Source: Polaribacter aquimarinus
Lineage (GTDB): Bacteria > Bacteroidota > Bacteroidia > Flavobacteriales > Flavobacteriaceae
Reading direction: 5' to 3'
Assembly: GCF_003129485.1 (NCBI RefSeq)
Contig: NZ_QFFG01000005.1
Location: forward strand, 246,154-310,153
DNA length: 64,000 bases
In this document: positions 1 through 10,200 of the stretch, piece by piece
Numbering within the stretch: position 1 is the stretch's first letter
How the letters are laid out: every line of letters begins with the position of its first letter
The notes under the pieces: model-generated
What the model was told of the DNA's origin: nothing
The model's input: the letters and a program-made list of their open reading frames with translations, nothing else
Database searches by the model: none
Position numbers and translations under genes: made by a program

Positions 1-19
1 TGCACCCGCTATAAGCAAC

Positions 20-93
20 GGTCTGGTAGTTCAGCTGGTTAGAATACCTGCCTGTCACGCAGGGGGTCGCGGGTTCGAGTCCCGTCCAGACCG
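20..93 (+). tRNA. tRNA-Asp (anticodon GTC)
   Basis: Cloverleaf read directly. The acceptor arms GGTCTGG (20-26) and CCAGACC (86-92) pair perfectly, followed by discriminator G at 93. The anticodon stem CCTGC/GCAGG encloses loop CTGTCAC, with GTC at 54-56. The T arm carries GGTTCGAGTCC. CCA is not encoded, as is usual in this phylum. Bases 1-19 upstream could not be assigned. Confidence 0.97.
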
Positions 94-96
94 CAG

Positions 97-124
97 AAAA
101 GGGAAGTTTTACTTCCCTTTTTTT
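97..124 (+). terminator. Intrinsic terminator after tRNA-Asp
   Basis: Inverted repeat GGGAAGT / ACTTCCC (101-107 and 111-117) with a 3-nt loop, followed by a run of T. It sits 3 nt after the tRNA and ends that transcription unit. Confidence 0.85.
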
Positions 125-402
125 ATACTTGAAATTTTGTTTTCTTTTCCTTAAAATTTTTGCTTTTTTGTTTATAAACACTTGTTTTTAAGATAAATAT
201 TGATTTTTAATTTTTTTTTATTTAAGTTTGTTTCTTAAATAATGTCATTAAATCCCTATATAATGAATAAAAAAACACTTCGCTTCTCTCATTGCTTTAT
301 GCAATTAAAAATTTATTTTCCAAAAAGAATAATTGTTAGGTTGCTTAATATGAGTAACTTGTAATCGTTTTTTATTTAAAAAATTAAAAATCCCCTCCCC
401 TT
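125..402. other. AT-rich intergenic region before the giant surface protein gene
   Basis: No gene, tRNA or convincing RNA structure is visible. A weak candidate promoter is TTG (333-335), 19 nt, then TAACTTG (355-361). This is one base short of the Bacteroidota -7 form TAnnTTTG and points at the gene starting at 403. The C-rich run just before that ATG (392-400) is unusual for this DNA but has no assigned role. Confidence 0.4.
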
Positions 403-3400
403 ATGATTTTAAATAAAAAGAAATTATTCAAAGAAATAATTTATTCATATAATAAGACTGCTCTTTCAATATTAGTTTTAGCATTATTATTTCCTTTGTT
501 TACTTTTTCTCAGGCAACCTTTGTTGGGAGTAATTCTAATTGTATTAATACTAATGTGAATTCTATTACAATTAATATCCCTTCAGGTAATGTTAATGAT
601 TTACTTATTGCTGCAATAAGTTCTGATGAAAGAAATACTCAAACCTTTAACACTCCTTCTGGTTGGACTTTAATTCAATCTAATATTGCTCCTAATACCA
701 ATGCTTCATTAGCAGTGTATTATCGAGTTGCAGATGGTTCAGAAGGAGCAACTCAGGCATTTACTGTAGGTCTAAATGACGAACTTTGTGGGGCAATTAT
801 AAGATATGATGATGTTGATAACTTGCCAAATCCAATAGACGTTTCTGCTCTTGCAAGAGCCAATACTGGATCGGCAAACCCTCCAGCTATAACAACAAAT
901 AATAATTCTTCTACAGTAATAAATATTGTTGCTGTAGATGATACAGGTTCAATGTCAATACCATCTGGAACAACCGAAAGAGTCAATAATCAAAGTGACG
1001 CTCATCGTTTAGGTATTGCAGATGAGCAGCAATCAGTTGCAGGTTCAATTAATCCAAGTACATGGGGAAATTCTAGTCAAGAATGGGTAGCGGTTACTTT
1101 AGCTTTTGGAGGTGTTGTAGTTATAGATCAATGCGATCCGGCAGCTTCTGGTAACACAGATTCAGATGGAGATGGTGTTTCTGATATTTGTGATTTAGAT
1201 GATGATAACGATGGTGTCATAGATACAGATGAATATAATGGAACAACATACGGAAGCCAGGATTTAGGAGGTCTTTTAGCTTCTACAGGTACAGGTACTT
1301 TTGATCGAAAATCTGGAGTTGTAAATAATCTTACGTTTACATCTTCACCTGTAGGACAAGATGGTACTTATATTTATACAGATATTAAAGAAACAGAAGT
1401 AGGTGCAGGTTTTATTAAAGCAACTTTTTTTCAAGATGGACAAGGAACAGGTGGTACATCTGGGACAAGTCTAGGAGTTGTAGATGTAGATGCAGATAGA
1501 GTAAGTGAAACTACTATAGCAGACTCTTATATAGCATCAAACTATATAAATATGATAGATTTTGATACCGACATCTTTACATTTACAATACAAACATGGT
1601 CTACTACAGGTTTATATACCTCTCCATCTGATATCAATTTTGTAGTTTATGATGGAACAGCTACTTTATCTGCTGCAACAGATTTAGGTGGTGGAGTTTT
1701 TGAATATACCCTAACCGGTACTTTAGAGAATAATTCAAAACTTAGATTATCTTCAGCATCTGGCGAATTAATACAGCGCTTTATTTTTACTGGTATTGCA
1801 ATGCCAAATAGATCTGGAGATAGAATACAGTTCGATTTTCAAAACAATATCGAAACTGCTATAGACACTGATAAAGATGGTATAGCGGATTACTTAGACC
1901 TAGATTCTGATAACGATGGTATACCTGATGTTGTAGAATCTGGAGGAACAGATTCAGATAGAGATGGTAGAGCAGATGGTATAGTTGGTGCATTAACTAC
2001 AACCTATGGTATTCCTAGTACAGCAACTACTGGTCTTTCTCTAGTAAATTCAGATAGTGATGCAATACCCGATTATTTAGATATTGATTCAGATAATGAT
2101 GGTATTCCAGATAATATAGAAGCACAAACATCTTTAGCTTACATTCCACCTAGTGGAATTGCTACTTCTATGAATGATGCAAATAATAATGGTGTTGATG
2201 ATGATTATGAAATTAGTGGTAATATTGGTTTTGATCCTGTAAATACTGATTTAACTGATAATCCAGATTATTTGGATGCAGATTCTGATAATGATGGATA
2301 CGACGATATTTCTGAAAATAGAGATACTAATAATACTCTAAGTAATTCTGATACTGATGGAGATGGTTTAGATAATAATTTTGATGATAATAACGACTCT
2401 AGTATTAATGGTTTTACTGTAAACGACGGATTAGGAACCAACCATAAAGTTACAGATATTGCTAATTTAGAAACTGCATTTGGAGATGAAGATAGCGATT
2501 TTAATCCAGGCTCTGGTGATGTCGATTTTAGAGATCGATTAGATACCGATAGAGACTCTATCGATGATGTAGAAGATTTAGATGATGATAATGACGGTAT
2601 TTTAGATGTAGACGAATGTAATGGTACTATCAGTACAGAAAAATTAGGAGGTCTTTTAGCTACTACAGGTAGTACTTTTGTTCAGAAATCTGGAGTTGTA
2701 AATGATCTTTCATTTCCTTCTTCTCCAACTCCACTAAATAGTACTTATACTTATACGGATATTAGAGAAACAGAAGTAACTTCAAACTCAATTAAGGCAA
2801 CCTTTTTTAGAAATAATCAAGTTAGTTCTGGTGGTATTGGAACGTTAGACGTAGATGCAGGCAGCGTCTCTGAAACTACATTAATCAATTCTTATGTAGC
2901 TTCAAACTATGTAGAATTTATAGATATAGATGCAGATGTATTTACCTTTACACTACAAGTATGGTCCGTTTCTGGTCTCTATACGAATTCATCTGATATA
3001 ACTCTGACTAAAACTGGAGGCTCTGGTACTTTATCTGCATTAACAGATCTCGGCGGAGGCGTGTTTCAATGTACAGTATCTTCAGCTAGTAGTGGTCATA
3101 ATACTAAGTTTACCCTTTCTTCCACTTCAGGAGAATTGATTAAAAGATTTGTATTTACAGCTACAGATATTCCAAATACCTCGGGAGATAGGATACAAGT
3201 TGATTTTATAAATAGTATTTCTACCTGTACTGATGAAGATGATGACGGAACCCTAAACTCATTAGATACAGACTCAGATAATGATGGTTGTCCTGATGCT
3301 TTAGAAGGTAATGGAGGTTTTGTGTATGCAGATTTAGATACTAATGGTAGAATAGATAATCCAGTAAATGACAATGGAATTCCTGTTTTGCCAGGAACTG

Positions 3401-6400
3401 CAGGCGCTGGTACTACAGGTCAGTCTGATGTTAGTTCAACAAATGCAGCAGTACAATCGGCAGAATGTGATTCTTGTAATCCTTTAAGTACTCAATTTGT
3501 AGATACAGATTTAGATGGAATAGGAAATCGTTGTGATTTAGATGATGACAATGATGGTGTTTTAGATGCTACAGAATGTAATGGTACCCTTACTAATGAA
3601 AAATTAGGAGGCCTTTTAGCTTCTACTGGTAGTACGTTTGATCAAAAATCTGGAGTTGTACATAATCTTTCATTTCCATCTTCACCTATTTCGCTTAATG
3701 GTACCTATTCTTATACAGATGTTAGAGAAACGGAAGTCTCCTCAACTTGGATTAAAGCTACATTCTTTAGAAATAATCAAATTAGTTCAGGTGGTTTAGG
3801 AACTATTGATGTAGATATGGGTAAAGTGTCAGAAACTACTTTAGCAAATTCTCACGTTGCTTCAAATTCAATAGAATTTATAGATTTCGACGCAGATATT
3901 TTTACATTTACGCTACAAGTTTGGTCAGTTTCTGGTTTATATAACGTTCCAACAGATATTAATTTGGTAGTTAGTGGTGGTTCAGGAACCCTATCAGCAG
4001 CTACAGACTTAGGAAGTGGTGTATTTCAATACACGATATCTTCAGTAAGCAGTAATCATAATACGAGATTTATTCTTTCTTCTGCTTCTGGAGAGTTGAT
4101 TAAAAGGATGAAATTTACTGCTACGGACATACCAAATCAATCAGGTGATAAAATACAAGTTGAATTTGTAAATGTAGTTTCTACATGTAGTGATACTGAT
4201 GGTGATGCAATAGCAGATTATAAAGATTTAGATTCTGATGGTGATGGTTGTCCAGATGTTTTAGAAACTGCTGTACCAGCTTTATTAACAAGTGCAGATA
4301 TTGTTAATGGAGATGGAATAACCAATACTTCTATCAATACAGAAAATGCAATAATTAACACAGCACTAATACCAGTTGGTACAAATGGATATGCCAATAT
4401 TTTAGAGAATGCAGACACAAGTTCTGCCACCGCCCTTAATGCTTTTGTAGCTTCGAATTACACAACATATGCAACAGAAAATAATGTAAATGGTTGTGGT
4501 GTGCCAATGATAACGCAAGTGTATTGGAAAGGAACTGAAAAAATAATCGAAGTTACAAATAAAGAACCTGCAAAAATAGTAGTTCCTTATGCTGTAAATG
4601 TGAATTTCTTTAATGAAGGTACAACAACATCAAGAACAGCTACTACCGCAAATACTTCTGAAATTACTGCAGGTTCTTCAATTTTAGTTTCTGCTGGTTC
4701 AATCACAGCACAAACAAATGGAGCTACAGTTTTAACAAGTTCTGACGCAATTGCTTTTGATAATATAGATGACATTATTACAATTTCTAGAAGTGGTAAA
4801 GCTAGTGATGTTGTTGCCTATAACTCAAGAATTGATCAAGTAAGTGGTTTAACAGATAATACTGCATTGGTAAGAAAAGATGAGGTTTTAGAAGCTAATA
4901 CAACCTACACAGCAACTGAATGGGTTTCTTTTGTTGATGATAATTTAAATCCTTACAGGGATCTAGATTTAGGTGGGCCAGAAAGACATCCTCACGCTCC
5001 ATTACTCTCAGAAATTACTTCAGGAGTGAATGCCGAGGCAAATGCTTTATTAGGTTTACATAATTTTGGGTCAACAAAAAGAGTAGGAGGTGTCTGGGAT
5101 AATGGATTTCCAGATAGGTCTAGACATGTAGAAATAAATGAAAACTACAATCATAATTTGTTACAAACTAAATTAGAAGCAAGAAAATTATCTGTCAACA
5201 ATAATAGTAAATTTGCGGTAACTAATAATTTATTAGTTGTAACTGATGAAGTGGTACTTACAAATACTAGTGATCAGATTCGTTTAGTAGGCAATTCTCA
5301 GATGATACAAACTCATACTGGTGATAAACAAGTTTCGGGTAATGGTAAATTATTAGTAGATCAAAACTCAACAGTCTCTAGTTTATATAGATTTAACTAT
5401 TTTAGTTCACCAGTAAATAATGCTTCTGGAGATACTACATTTTCTGTAGAAACCATTTTAAAAGATGGTACCACTCCATTAGATGCCAACAGTTCAATTG
5501 GAACAATTGCAAAAGATATAACATTTGTAAGTGGTTATGATGGAGCTGCAACAGATCCTATTTCTCTAGCAGATTATTGGATTTTTACATTTAAACCTTC
5601 TTCAGGTAGAGTTTCTAATTGGGTTCAAAAAGGTAAAAGTGGTTTAATTTCTGAAACCGATGGATTTATACTAAAAGGACCAAATAAAGCTCAGAACTAT
5701 ACCTTTGTTGGAACTCCAAAAGATGGTGATTTAGATGCTCCAATAGATATCGGTGCTAATCAATCTTATTTGATTGGTAATCCCTATGCATCATCATTAA
5801 GTAGTAAGAAATTTATTGAAGATAATATCAATTCTATAACAGGTACCCTGTATTTTTGGCAACACGTAAGCGAAGTAGATAATAGTGGTTCAGGGATAGG
5901 GGGTCATAATTATTCTGGCTATATTGGTGGTTATGCGACAAGAAATATAGCCATGGGTTTATCTGCAAATGATCCTTCTAAAGTAGGAGCATATGATGTT
6001 ACCCTTGAGGCAGAAGATGCTTCTATAAGTGGTACTATAGCATCTGTTCAAGGAGCAAGTACAGTATTAATTAATAGTTTAGATGATGTAATAGAATTTA
6101 AAAATATCATTAAAGGAGTTGACACTTTATCTATAAACTATTCATCAACTTTATCAAAAAAAATAATTATTAAAGTCAATGGTATTGTTCAAGGTAATTA
6201 CACGTTACCAAGTTCAGTAGCTCTGTCAACATTTGATATAGTTTTATGTATAGAAGCAGGTAGTGATGTAGTTATAGAATCTGATGATTTAAATTTAGCT
6301 TATATTAATAATATTCGCCTACAAGACGATGACGGGAAAATTGGTTGTTCTTGGTCTCCTGTAAGTTCTAATGCAGATTTAATCCCGAAAGCTTATATTC

Positions 6401-7245
6401 CGATAGGACAAGGCTTCTTTATACAAGGAGATGATGTAGATGGCGGACCTATTGTATTTAATAATAGTCAAAGGGAATATAAAATAGAAGGTTCAGATTC
6501 TCAATTTTTTAAAGCATCGAAAACAAATTCTAAATTCGAAAAAGAATATAAATTGCCTATTCTTAAATTAGGTATGGATTTTTTAAATGAAAACGGAATA
6601 AGTATTCATAGACGAATGGGAGTGTCTTTTAAAGAAAATAATTCATTTGCTTTTGATAAAGGATACGATAGTGAACTCTATGATCTTGGATTAACTGATG
6701 TTTTTTGGAAATTTCCAAACAACGAATCAAAATATATAATTGCTGGTGTACAAGATATCTCTGACGATTTAGAGGTGCCTTTTGATATTGTTATGAACTA
6801 CGATGGTAGTGTTGTAATAAAAATTGATGACATTGAAGCTATAGATAGAGAAGTGTTTATTAAAGATAAAATTACCGAAAAAACTTACTTGTTAAACAAT
6901 AAAACTGTAGCCTTACAATTAAATAAAGGATTGCATTCCAATAGATTTACTTTAGCCTTTAAAGGAACAGTTTTATCTACTAGTACCAATACAAATGAAA
7001 TATTAGAAAATAATATTTTAGTTTTTACTAATACAAATGATTTAATTATTAATAACTATTCTGAATTAGAAATTGATAAAATAGAAGTTTTTAATATTTT
7101 AGGAAAAAAATTAAATCATTGGAAAATTAATGAAAATCTTAAATCTTATAAATTAAGAATTAACAAAGAACTTTCTACAGGAGTTTATATTGTAAAAATT
7201 AACTCTGATAAAGGAGAGATAAACAAGAAAATAATCTTGAAATAA
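403..7245 (+). CDS. Giant T9SS-secreted surface protein with thrombospondin type 3-like calcium repeats and carbohydrate-binding-like insert
   Basis: A 2280-residue secreted protein of unknown exact role, probably an adhesin. The N-terminus has a basic stretch and a hydrophobic segment ending in TFSQ (about residue 36), a Sec signal peptide. Acidic D-x-D-x-D-G repeats of the thrombospondin type 3 kind (for example DSDGDGVSDICDLDDDND) alternate with three copies of a module of about 200 residues (near 276-481, 738-938, 1058-1258). From about 1365 the protein shares a tail with the second giant protein at the other end of the window. That tail holds a stretch starting LEAEDAS (about 1865-1980) resembling CBM6/CBM35 carbohydrate-binding modules. 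The last ~75 residues, ending GVYIVKINSDKGEINKKIIL, form a T9SS type A sorting domain. The next gene starts 23 nt downstream, suggesting one transcript. Bound ligand and adhesive role are inference. Confidence 0.88.
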   Translation: MILNKKKLFKEIIYSYNKTALSILVLALLFPLFTFSQATFVGSNSNCINTNVNSITINIPSGNVNDLLIAAISSDERNTQTFNTPSGWTLIQSNIAPNTNASLAVYYRVADGSEGATQAFTVGLNDELCGAIIRYDDVDNLPNPIDVSALARANTGSANPPAITTNNNSSTVINIVAVDDTGSMSIPSGTTERVNNQSDAHRLGIADEQQSVAGSINPSTWGNSSQEWVAVTLAFGGVVVIDQCDPAASGNTDSDGDGVSDICDLDDDNDGVIDTDEYNGTTYGSQDLGGLLASTGTGTFDRKSGVVNNLTFTSSPVGQDGTYIYTDIKETEVGAGFIKATFFQDGQGTGGTSGTSLGVVDVDADRVSETTIADSYIASNYINMIDFDTDIFTFTIQTWSTTGLYTSPSDINFVVYDGTATLSAATDLGGGVFEYTLTGTLENNSKLRLSSASGELIQRFIFTGIAMPNRSGDRIQFDFQNNIETAIDTDKDGIADYLDLDSDNDGIPDVVESGGTDSDRDGRADGIVGALTTTYGIPSTATTGLSLVNSDSDAIPDYLDIDSDNDGIPDNIEAQTSLAYIPPSGIATSMNDANNNGVDDDYEISGNIGFDPVNTDLTDNPDYLDADSDNDGYDDISENRDTNNTLSNSDTDGDGLDNNFDDNNDSSINGFTVNDGLGTNHKVTDIANLETAFGDEDSDFNPGSGDVDFRDRLDTDRDSIDDVEDLDDDNDGILDVDECNGTISTEKLGGLLATTGSTFVQKSGVVNDLSFPSSPTPLNSTYTYTDIRETEVTSNSIKATFFRNNQVSSGGIGTLDVDAGSVSETTLINSYVASNYVEFIDIDADVFTFTLQVWSVSGLYTNSSDITLTKTGGSGTLSALTDLGGGVFQCTVSSASSGHNTKFTLSSTSGELIKRFVFTATDIPNTSGDRIQVDFINSISTCTDEDDDGTLNSLDTDSDNDGCPDALEGNGGFVYADLDTNGRIDNPVNDNGIPVLPGTAGAGTTGQSDVSSTNAAVQSAECDSCNPLSTQFVDTDLDGIGNRCDLDDDNDGVLDATECNGTLTNEKLGGLLASTGSTFDQKSGVVHNLSFPSSPISLNGTYSYTDVRETEVSSTWIKATFFRNNQISSGGLGTIDVDMGKVSETTLANSHVASNSIEFIDFDADIFTFTLQVWSVSGLYNVPTDINLVVSGGSGTLSAATDLGSGVFQYTISSVSSNHNTRFILSSASGELIKRMKFTATDIPNQSGDKIQVEFVNVVSTCSDTDGDAIADYKDLDSDGDGCPDVLETAVPALLTSADIVNGDGITNTSINTENAIINTALIPVGTNGYANILENADTSSATALNAFVASNYTTYATENNVNGCGVPMITQVYWKGTEKIIEVTNKEPAKIVVPYAVNVNFFNEGTTTSRTATTANTSEITAGSSILVSAGSITAQTNGATVLTSSDAIAFDNIDDIITISRSGKASDVVAYNSRIDQVSGLTDNTALVRKDEVLEANTTYTATEWVSFVDDNLNPYRDLDLGGPERHPHAPLLSEITSGVNAEANALLGLHNFGSTKRVGGVWDNGFPDRSRHVEINENYNHNLLQTKLEARKLSVNNNSKFAVTNNLLVVTDEVVLTNTSDQIRLVGNSQMIQTHTGDKQVSGNGKLLVDQNSTVSSLYRFNYFSSPVNNASGDTTFSVETILKDGTTPLDANSSIGTIAKDITFVSGYDGAATDPISLADYWIFTFKPSSGRVSNWVQKGKSGLISETDGFILKGPNKAQNYTFVGTPKDGDLDAPIDIGANQSYLIGNPYASSLSSKKFIEDNINSITGTLYFWQHVSEVDNSGSGIGGHNYSGYIGGYATRNIAMGLSANDPSKVGAYDVTLEAEDASISGTIASVQGASTVLINSLDDVIEFKNIIKGVDTLSINYSSTLSKKIIIKVNGIVQGNYTLPSSVALSTFDIVLCIEAGSDVVIESDDLNLAYINNIRLQDDDGKIGCSWSPVSSNADLIPKAYIPIGQGFFIQGDDVDGGPIVFNNSQREYKIEGSDSQFFKASKTNSKFEKEYKLPILKLGMDFLNENGISIHRRMGVSFKENNSFAFDKGYDSELYDLGLTDVFWKFPNNESKYIIAGVQDISDDLEVPFDIVMNYDGSVVIKIDDIEAIDREVFIKDKITEKTYLLNNKTVALQLNKGLHSNRFTLAFKGTVLSTSTNTNEILENNILVFTNTNDLIINNYSELEIDKIEVFNILGKKLNHWKINENLKSYKLRINKELSTGVYIVKINSDKGEINKKIILK
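1228..1845 (+). repeat. Intragenic module repeat, copy 1 of 3
   Basis: First copy of a module of about 200 residues beginning near a Y/CNGT motif, then LGGLLAST..KSGVV..L.F.SSP, ending SGDRIQFDF. It is the most diverged of the three copies. Acidic calcium-type repeats flank it on both sides. Confidence 0.75.
2614..3215 (+). repeat. Intragenic module repeat, copy 2 of 3
   Basis: Second copy of the module. It lies 960 nt before copy 3 with similarity visible at DNA level, for example the AAATTAGGAGG start and the shared ending AAATCTGGAGTTGTA. Protein motifs are EKLGGLLATTGSTF, RETEV, SVSETTL, FTLQVWSVSGLY and SGDRIQVDF. Confidence 0.8.
3574..4175 (+). repeat. Intragenic module repeat, copy 3 of 3
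   Basis: Third copy, closest to copy 2. It carries EKLGGLLASTGSTF, RETEVSSTWIKATFFRNNQ, FTLQVWSVSGLY and SGDKIQVEF. The closeness of copies 2 and 3 suggests a more recent duplication than the one that gave copy 1. Confidence 0.8.
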
Positions 7246-7268
7246 CTAGAATTTATTAAAATAATAAT

Positions 7269-10200
7269 ATGTCCCTAAGAATTACCCATCCTATTGTTTT
7301 TGTTTTGCTTTTTATTATGAGCAATAATATTCAATCTCAAAACCCAAGTACTTTATATCAAAATTGGGTAAATGCACAAGTTAATAGTACTACACCTATA
7401 TTACCTACTTTTAGTTATGCAGGCTATTATAATGGCGAAATTGGCTTACCAAGCTCATTCACCCAGACGGTTTATGATGTTACTCAAAGTCCATTTAATG
7501 CAGTACCCAATGATAATAAATCTGACAAAGAGGCTATAAAAGCTGCTATAGCAGCTGCCGAAGCAAACCCAAATGGAGGAATTATTTTCTTTCCACCAGG
7601 GAGATTTATTGTTCATGATACAAATCCAGAAGAATCTGGGGTGGCTGCAGATAATGGTTTTGAAGTAATTAGAATTTCTAAAAGTAATATAGTAATTAAA
7701 GGTAGTGGGTCTGGAGTTGGAGGTACAGAATTATACCAAAAGAGTTATACAGATCACGTTGATAAAGCAACCAAAGATTATGTGTGTCCGTATATGATTT
7801 TGTTTTGGAATGGAGAAGATTCAGCCAATACATTTATTACTAACGTTACTGGAAATTCAGATAGAGAAACACATACTGTTACTGTTGCTAGTACAACAAA
7901 TATTGCTGTTGGACAGTGGGTAGAATTGTATGTGAAAAATACAGATTCTAATTTTGTAAATGAAGAGCTGTCGCCTCATACTACAGCAGATTTTTATCAA
8001 CCTAATAGCTTAAAAATTGTAAATGATGGGGTAGAAGTTAGAGAAATTCATAAGGTTGTAAGTAAAACAGCAACTACCATAACTTTTAAAGAACCCATTC
8101 ATAGAGCTGTAAATGCTGCATATGGTTGGAAAATAAACAATTTTAAAGCATTAGAAGGAGTTGGAGTTCAAGACTTAAAATATACAGGAGGTTTTATCTG
8201 GGATCACATTCATCATAGAGCGCCTCAAGAAGCTGATCAATATCCAGGAGAAGCAGTCGGAGGACCTCATGCTTTTTTAAGTTCATCTGGTTGGAGTGGA
8301 ATTCAATTTAACCACGTTGTAAATGGATGGATAACGAATGTAGAATTTTCTAACATGTCTCAAGTAGCTCAATTTAAGTTTTCTGCCTATTCTACAGCGT
8401 TAAGTAATACATATACAGGTAATCCTGGTCATAATTTTATAACAACTAACTCTGCAACAGGTTGTTTAATAGGTAAGAATATAGATAATACAACTGGGGT
8501 ATGGCATAGTTGTGGTGTTAATGCGTTATCAATAGGGAATGTGCTTTGGAGAAATGAAAGTCCACAGAATGGCGAGTCTGGAACAGAAATTCATGCAAGT
8601 CAACCAAGATCTACTTTAGTAGATGTTTCTAAGGGTGGTTTCTTTTTTAATCAAGGTGGTGCCACAGGATCATTACCAAATCATTTAAAAAACCTTGTTT
8701 TATGGAACTTTGAAGGAGTTTCTTATCAAAGCACTGATGTAAAATCGTTTAGGCCTAACTCTGAAACAAGATATGCAAAGTTTATAATGCCTATTATTTC
8801 TGGGTTAAAAGGATTTACCATGTCTACAGATGCAAATCAGTATCAAGTTAATGAATCTCAAGGAACTCATGTAGATGAAACCTCTTTATACGAATCGCAA
8901 CTTGCTTATAGATTAGGAGCATTACCAAATTGGATTACAGGTGCAGTAACAGAAACACCATTAACAAAAAGAACCATTTATTTTGAGGACTTTAGGTATG
9001 CAAATACTGGAAGAGGTTTCGAAATTAAAACAGTTAATCTAGGAGGTCAAACAAGTGGTAATGTATTTAAAAGAATTAATGATATTGTTGGCGTTAGCTA
9101 CGGAAATGCAAATGAAGATAGCAATAACCTTTTTGATGTAAATACTGATAGAGAATTAAATAGAATTCCTAATGGAACACCTTTAGCGGTTTCAGGTTCC
9201 AACCCAACTTCTCTTAGAGCTCTGGCTGTAGTTGGTAATAATGGTACCGATAATTTTGGTATTGATTCGTATGCAGTTTTTACAACATTAGATTTAACGA
9301 GTTCTAACGGACTTATTGGAGCTGACGATGATTATATATATGCAAGTTTTTGGTCGCAATTAAGATATGGTAAAGATGCTGGAGCAAATATTTCACTTAA
9401 AGTCTCTACAGATTATTCTGGAGATGTAGCTACAGCAACTTGGTCTCCAATACCTCTACACTCAGGCAAGTTTGGTAATGAAGTAGATCACCTAAAATAT
9501 GTCAAAGGAATTGTAGATCTTAGCTCTTACAATAATAGTACTACAGTAACTCTTGCTTTGCACTACGTTGGAAACGCTGCAGATGGTGATGCTAATCAAG
9601 TAAATGGTACTTTTTATTTTTCAGATTTAAAATTTACAGCCCAAAATAAACCTCTGTCAAATACCTGGGATGGTAGTACTGATTCTAATTTTAGTGAACC
9701 TGCAAATTGGGATACCAAAGCAGCACCTGTAGGTAATGCAAATAACATAGCGATTCCTGCTGGTTTAACAAATTATCCAACACTAACTAGTGGAACAAAT
9801 TTGAACGTAAATAGTATTTCTATCGCTTCTGGGGCAACCTTTAAAGCAGATGGTAGTGCTACAGTTACAGGTAATGTAACCTACAATAGAAACCTTTCTT
9901 ATATGGCAGGTAATGGAGAAGGATGGCATTTAGTAGGATCTCCAGTATCAGGTCAGGTATATAATAATGCTTTTGCAACAACTAATTCTATAGCGTCTGC
10001 TGGGACTAAAAGAGGTATAGCAACCCATAACAATGAATCTTTAACTAATCATTGGTCTTATCTTGAAAATAATGACAGTAATAGTGGAACTTTTGGAGTA
10101 GGAACAGGCTATTCTATTAAAACGAGTAAAACAACAGATATTTCATTCACAGGCTCATTAAATACCAATGAAGTAAATAAAGGTATCACTATTGGAGCTG

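Noticed and set aside
1..19. Possible 3' end of another tRNA before tRNA-Asp
   Set aside because: Nineteen bases are too few to show an acceptor or T arm; nothing pairs convincingly within the window.
1140..4260. CRISPR-like or tandem DNA repeats
   Set aside because: The periodic GATGATAACGATGG-type words are coding repeats for Asp-rich calcium-binding motifs. Their spacing is irregular and there are no unique spacers or cas genes.
753..4775. Minus-strand ORFs inside the giant surface protein gene
   Set aside because: They mirror the repetitive Asp-rich codons, lack recognisable domains and overlap a well-supported coding frame entirely.
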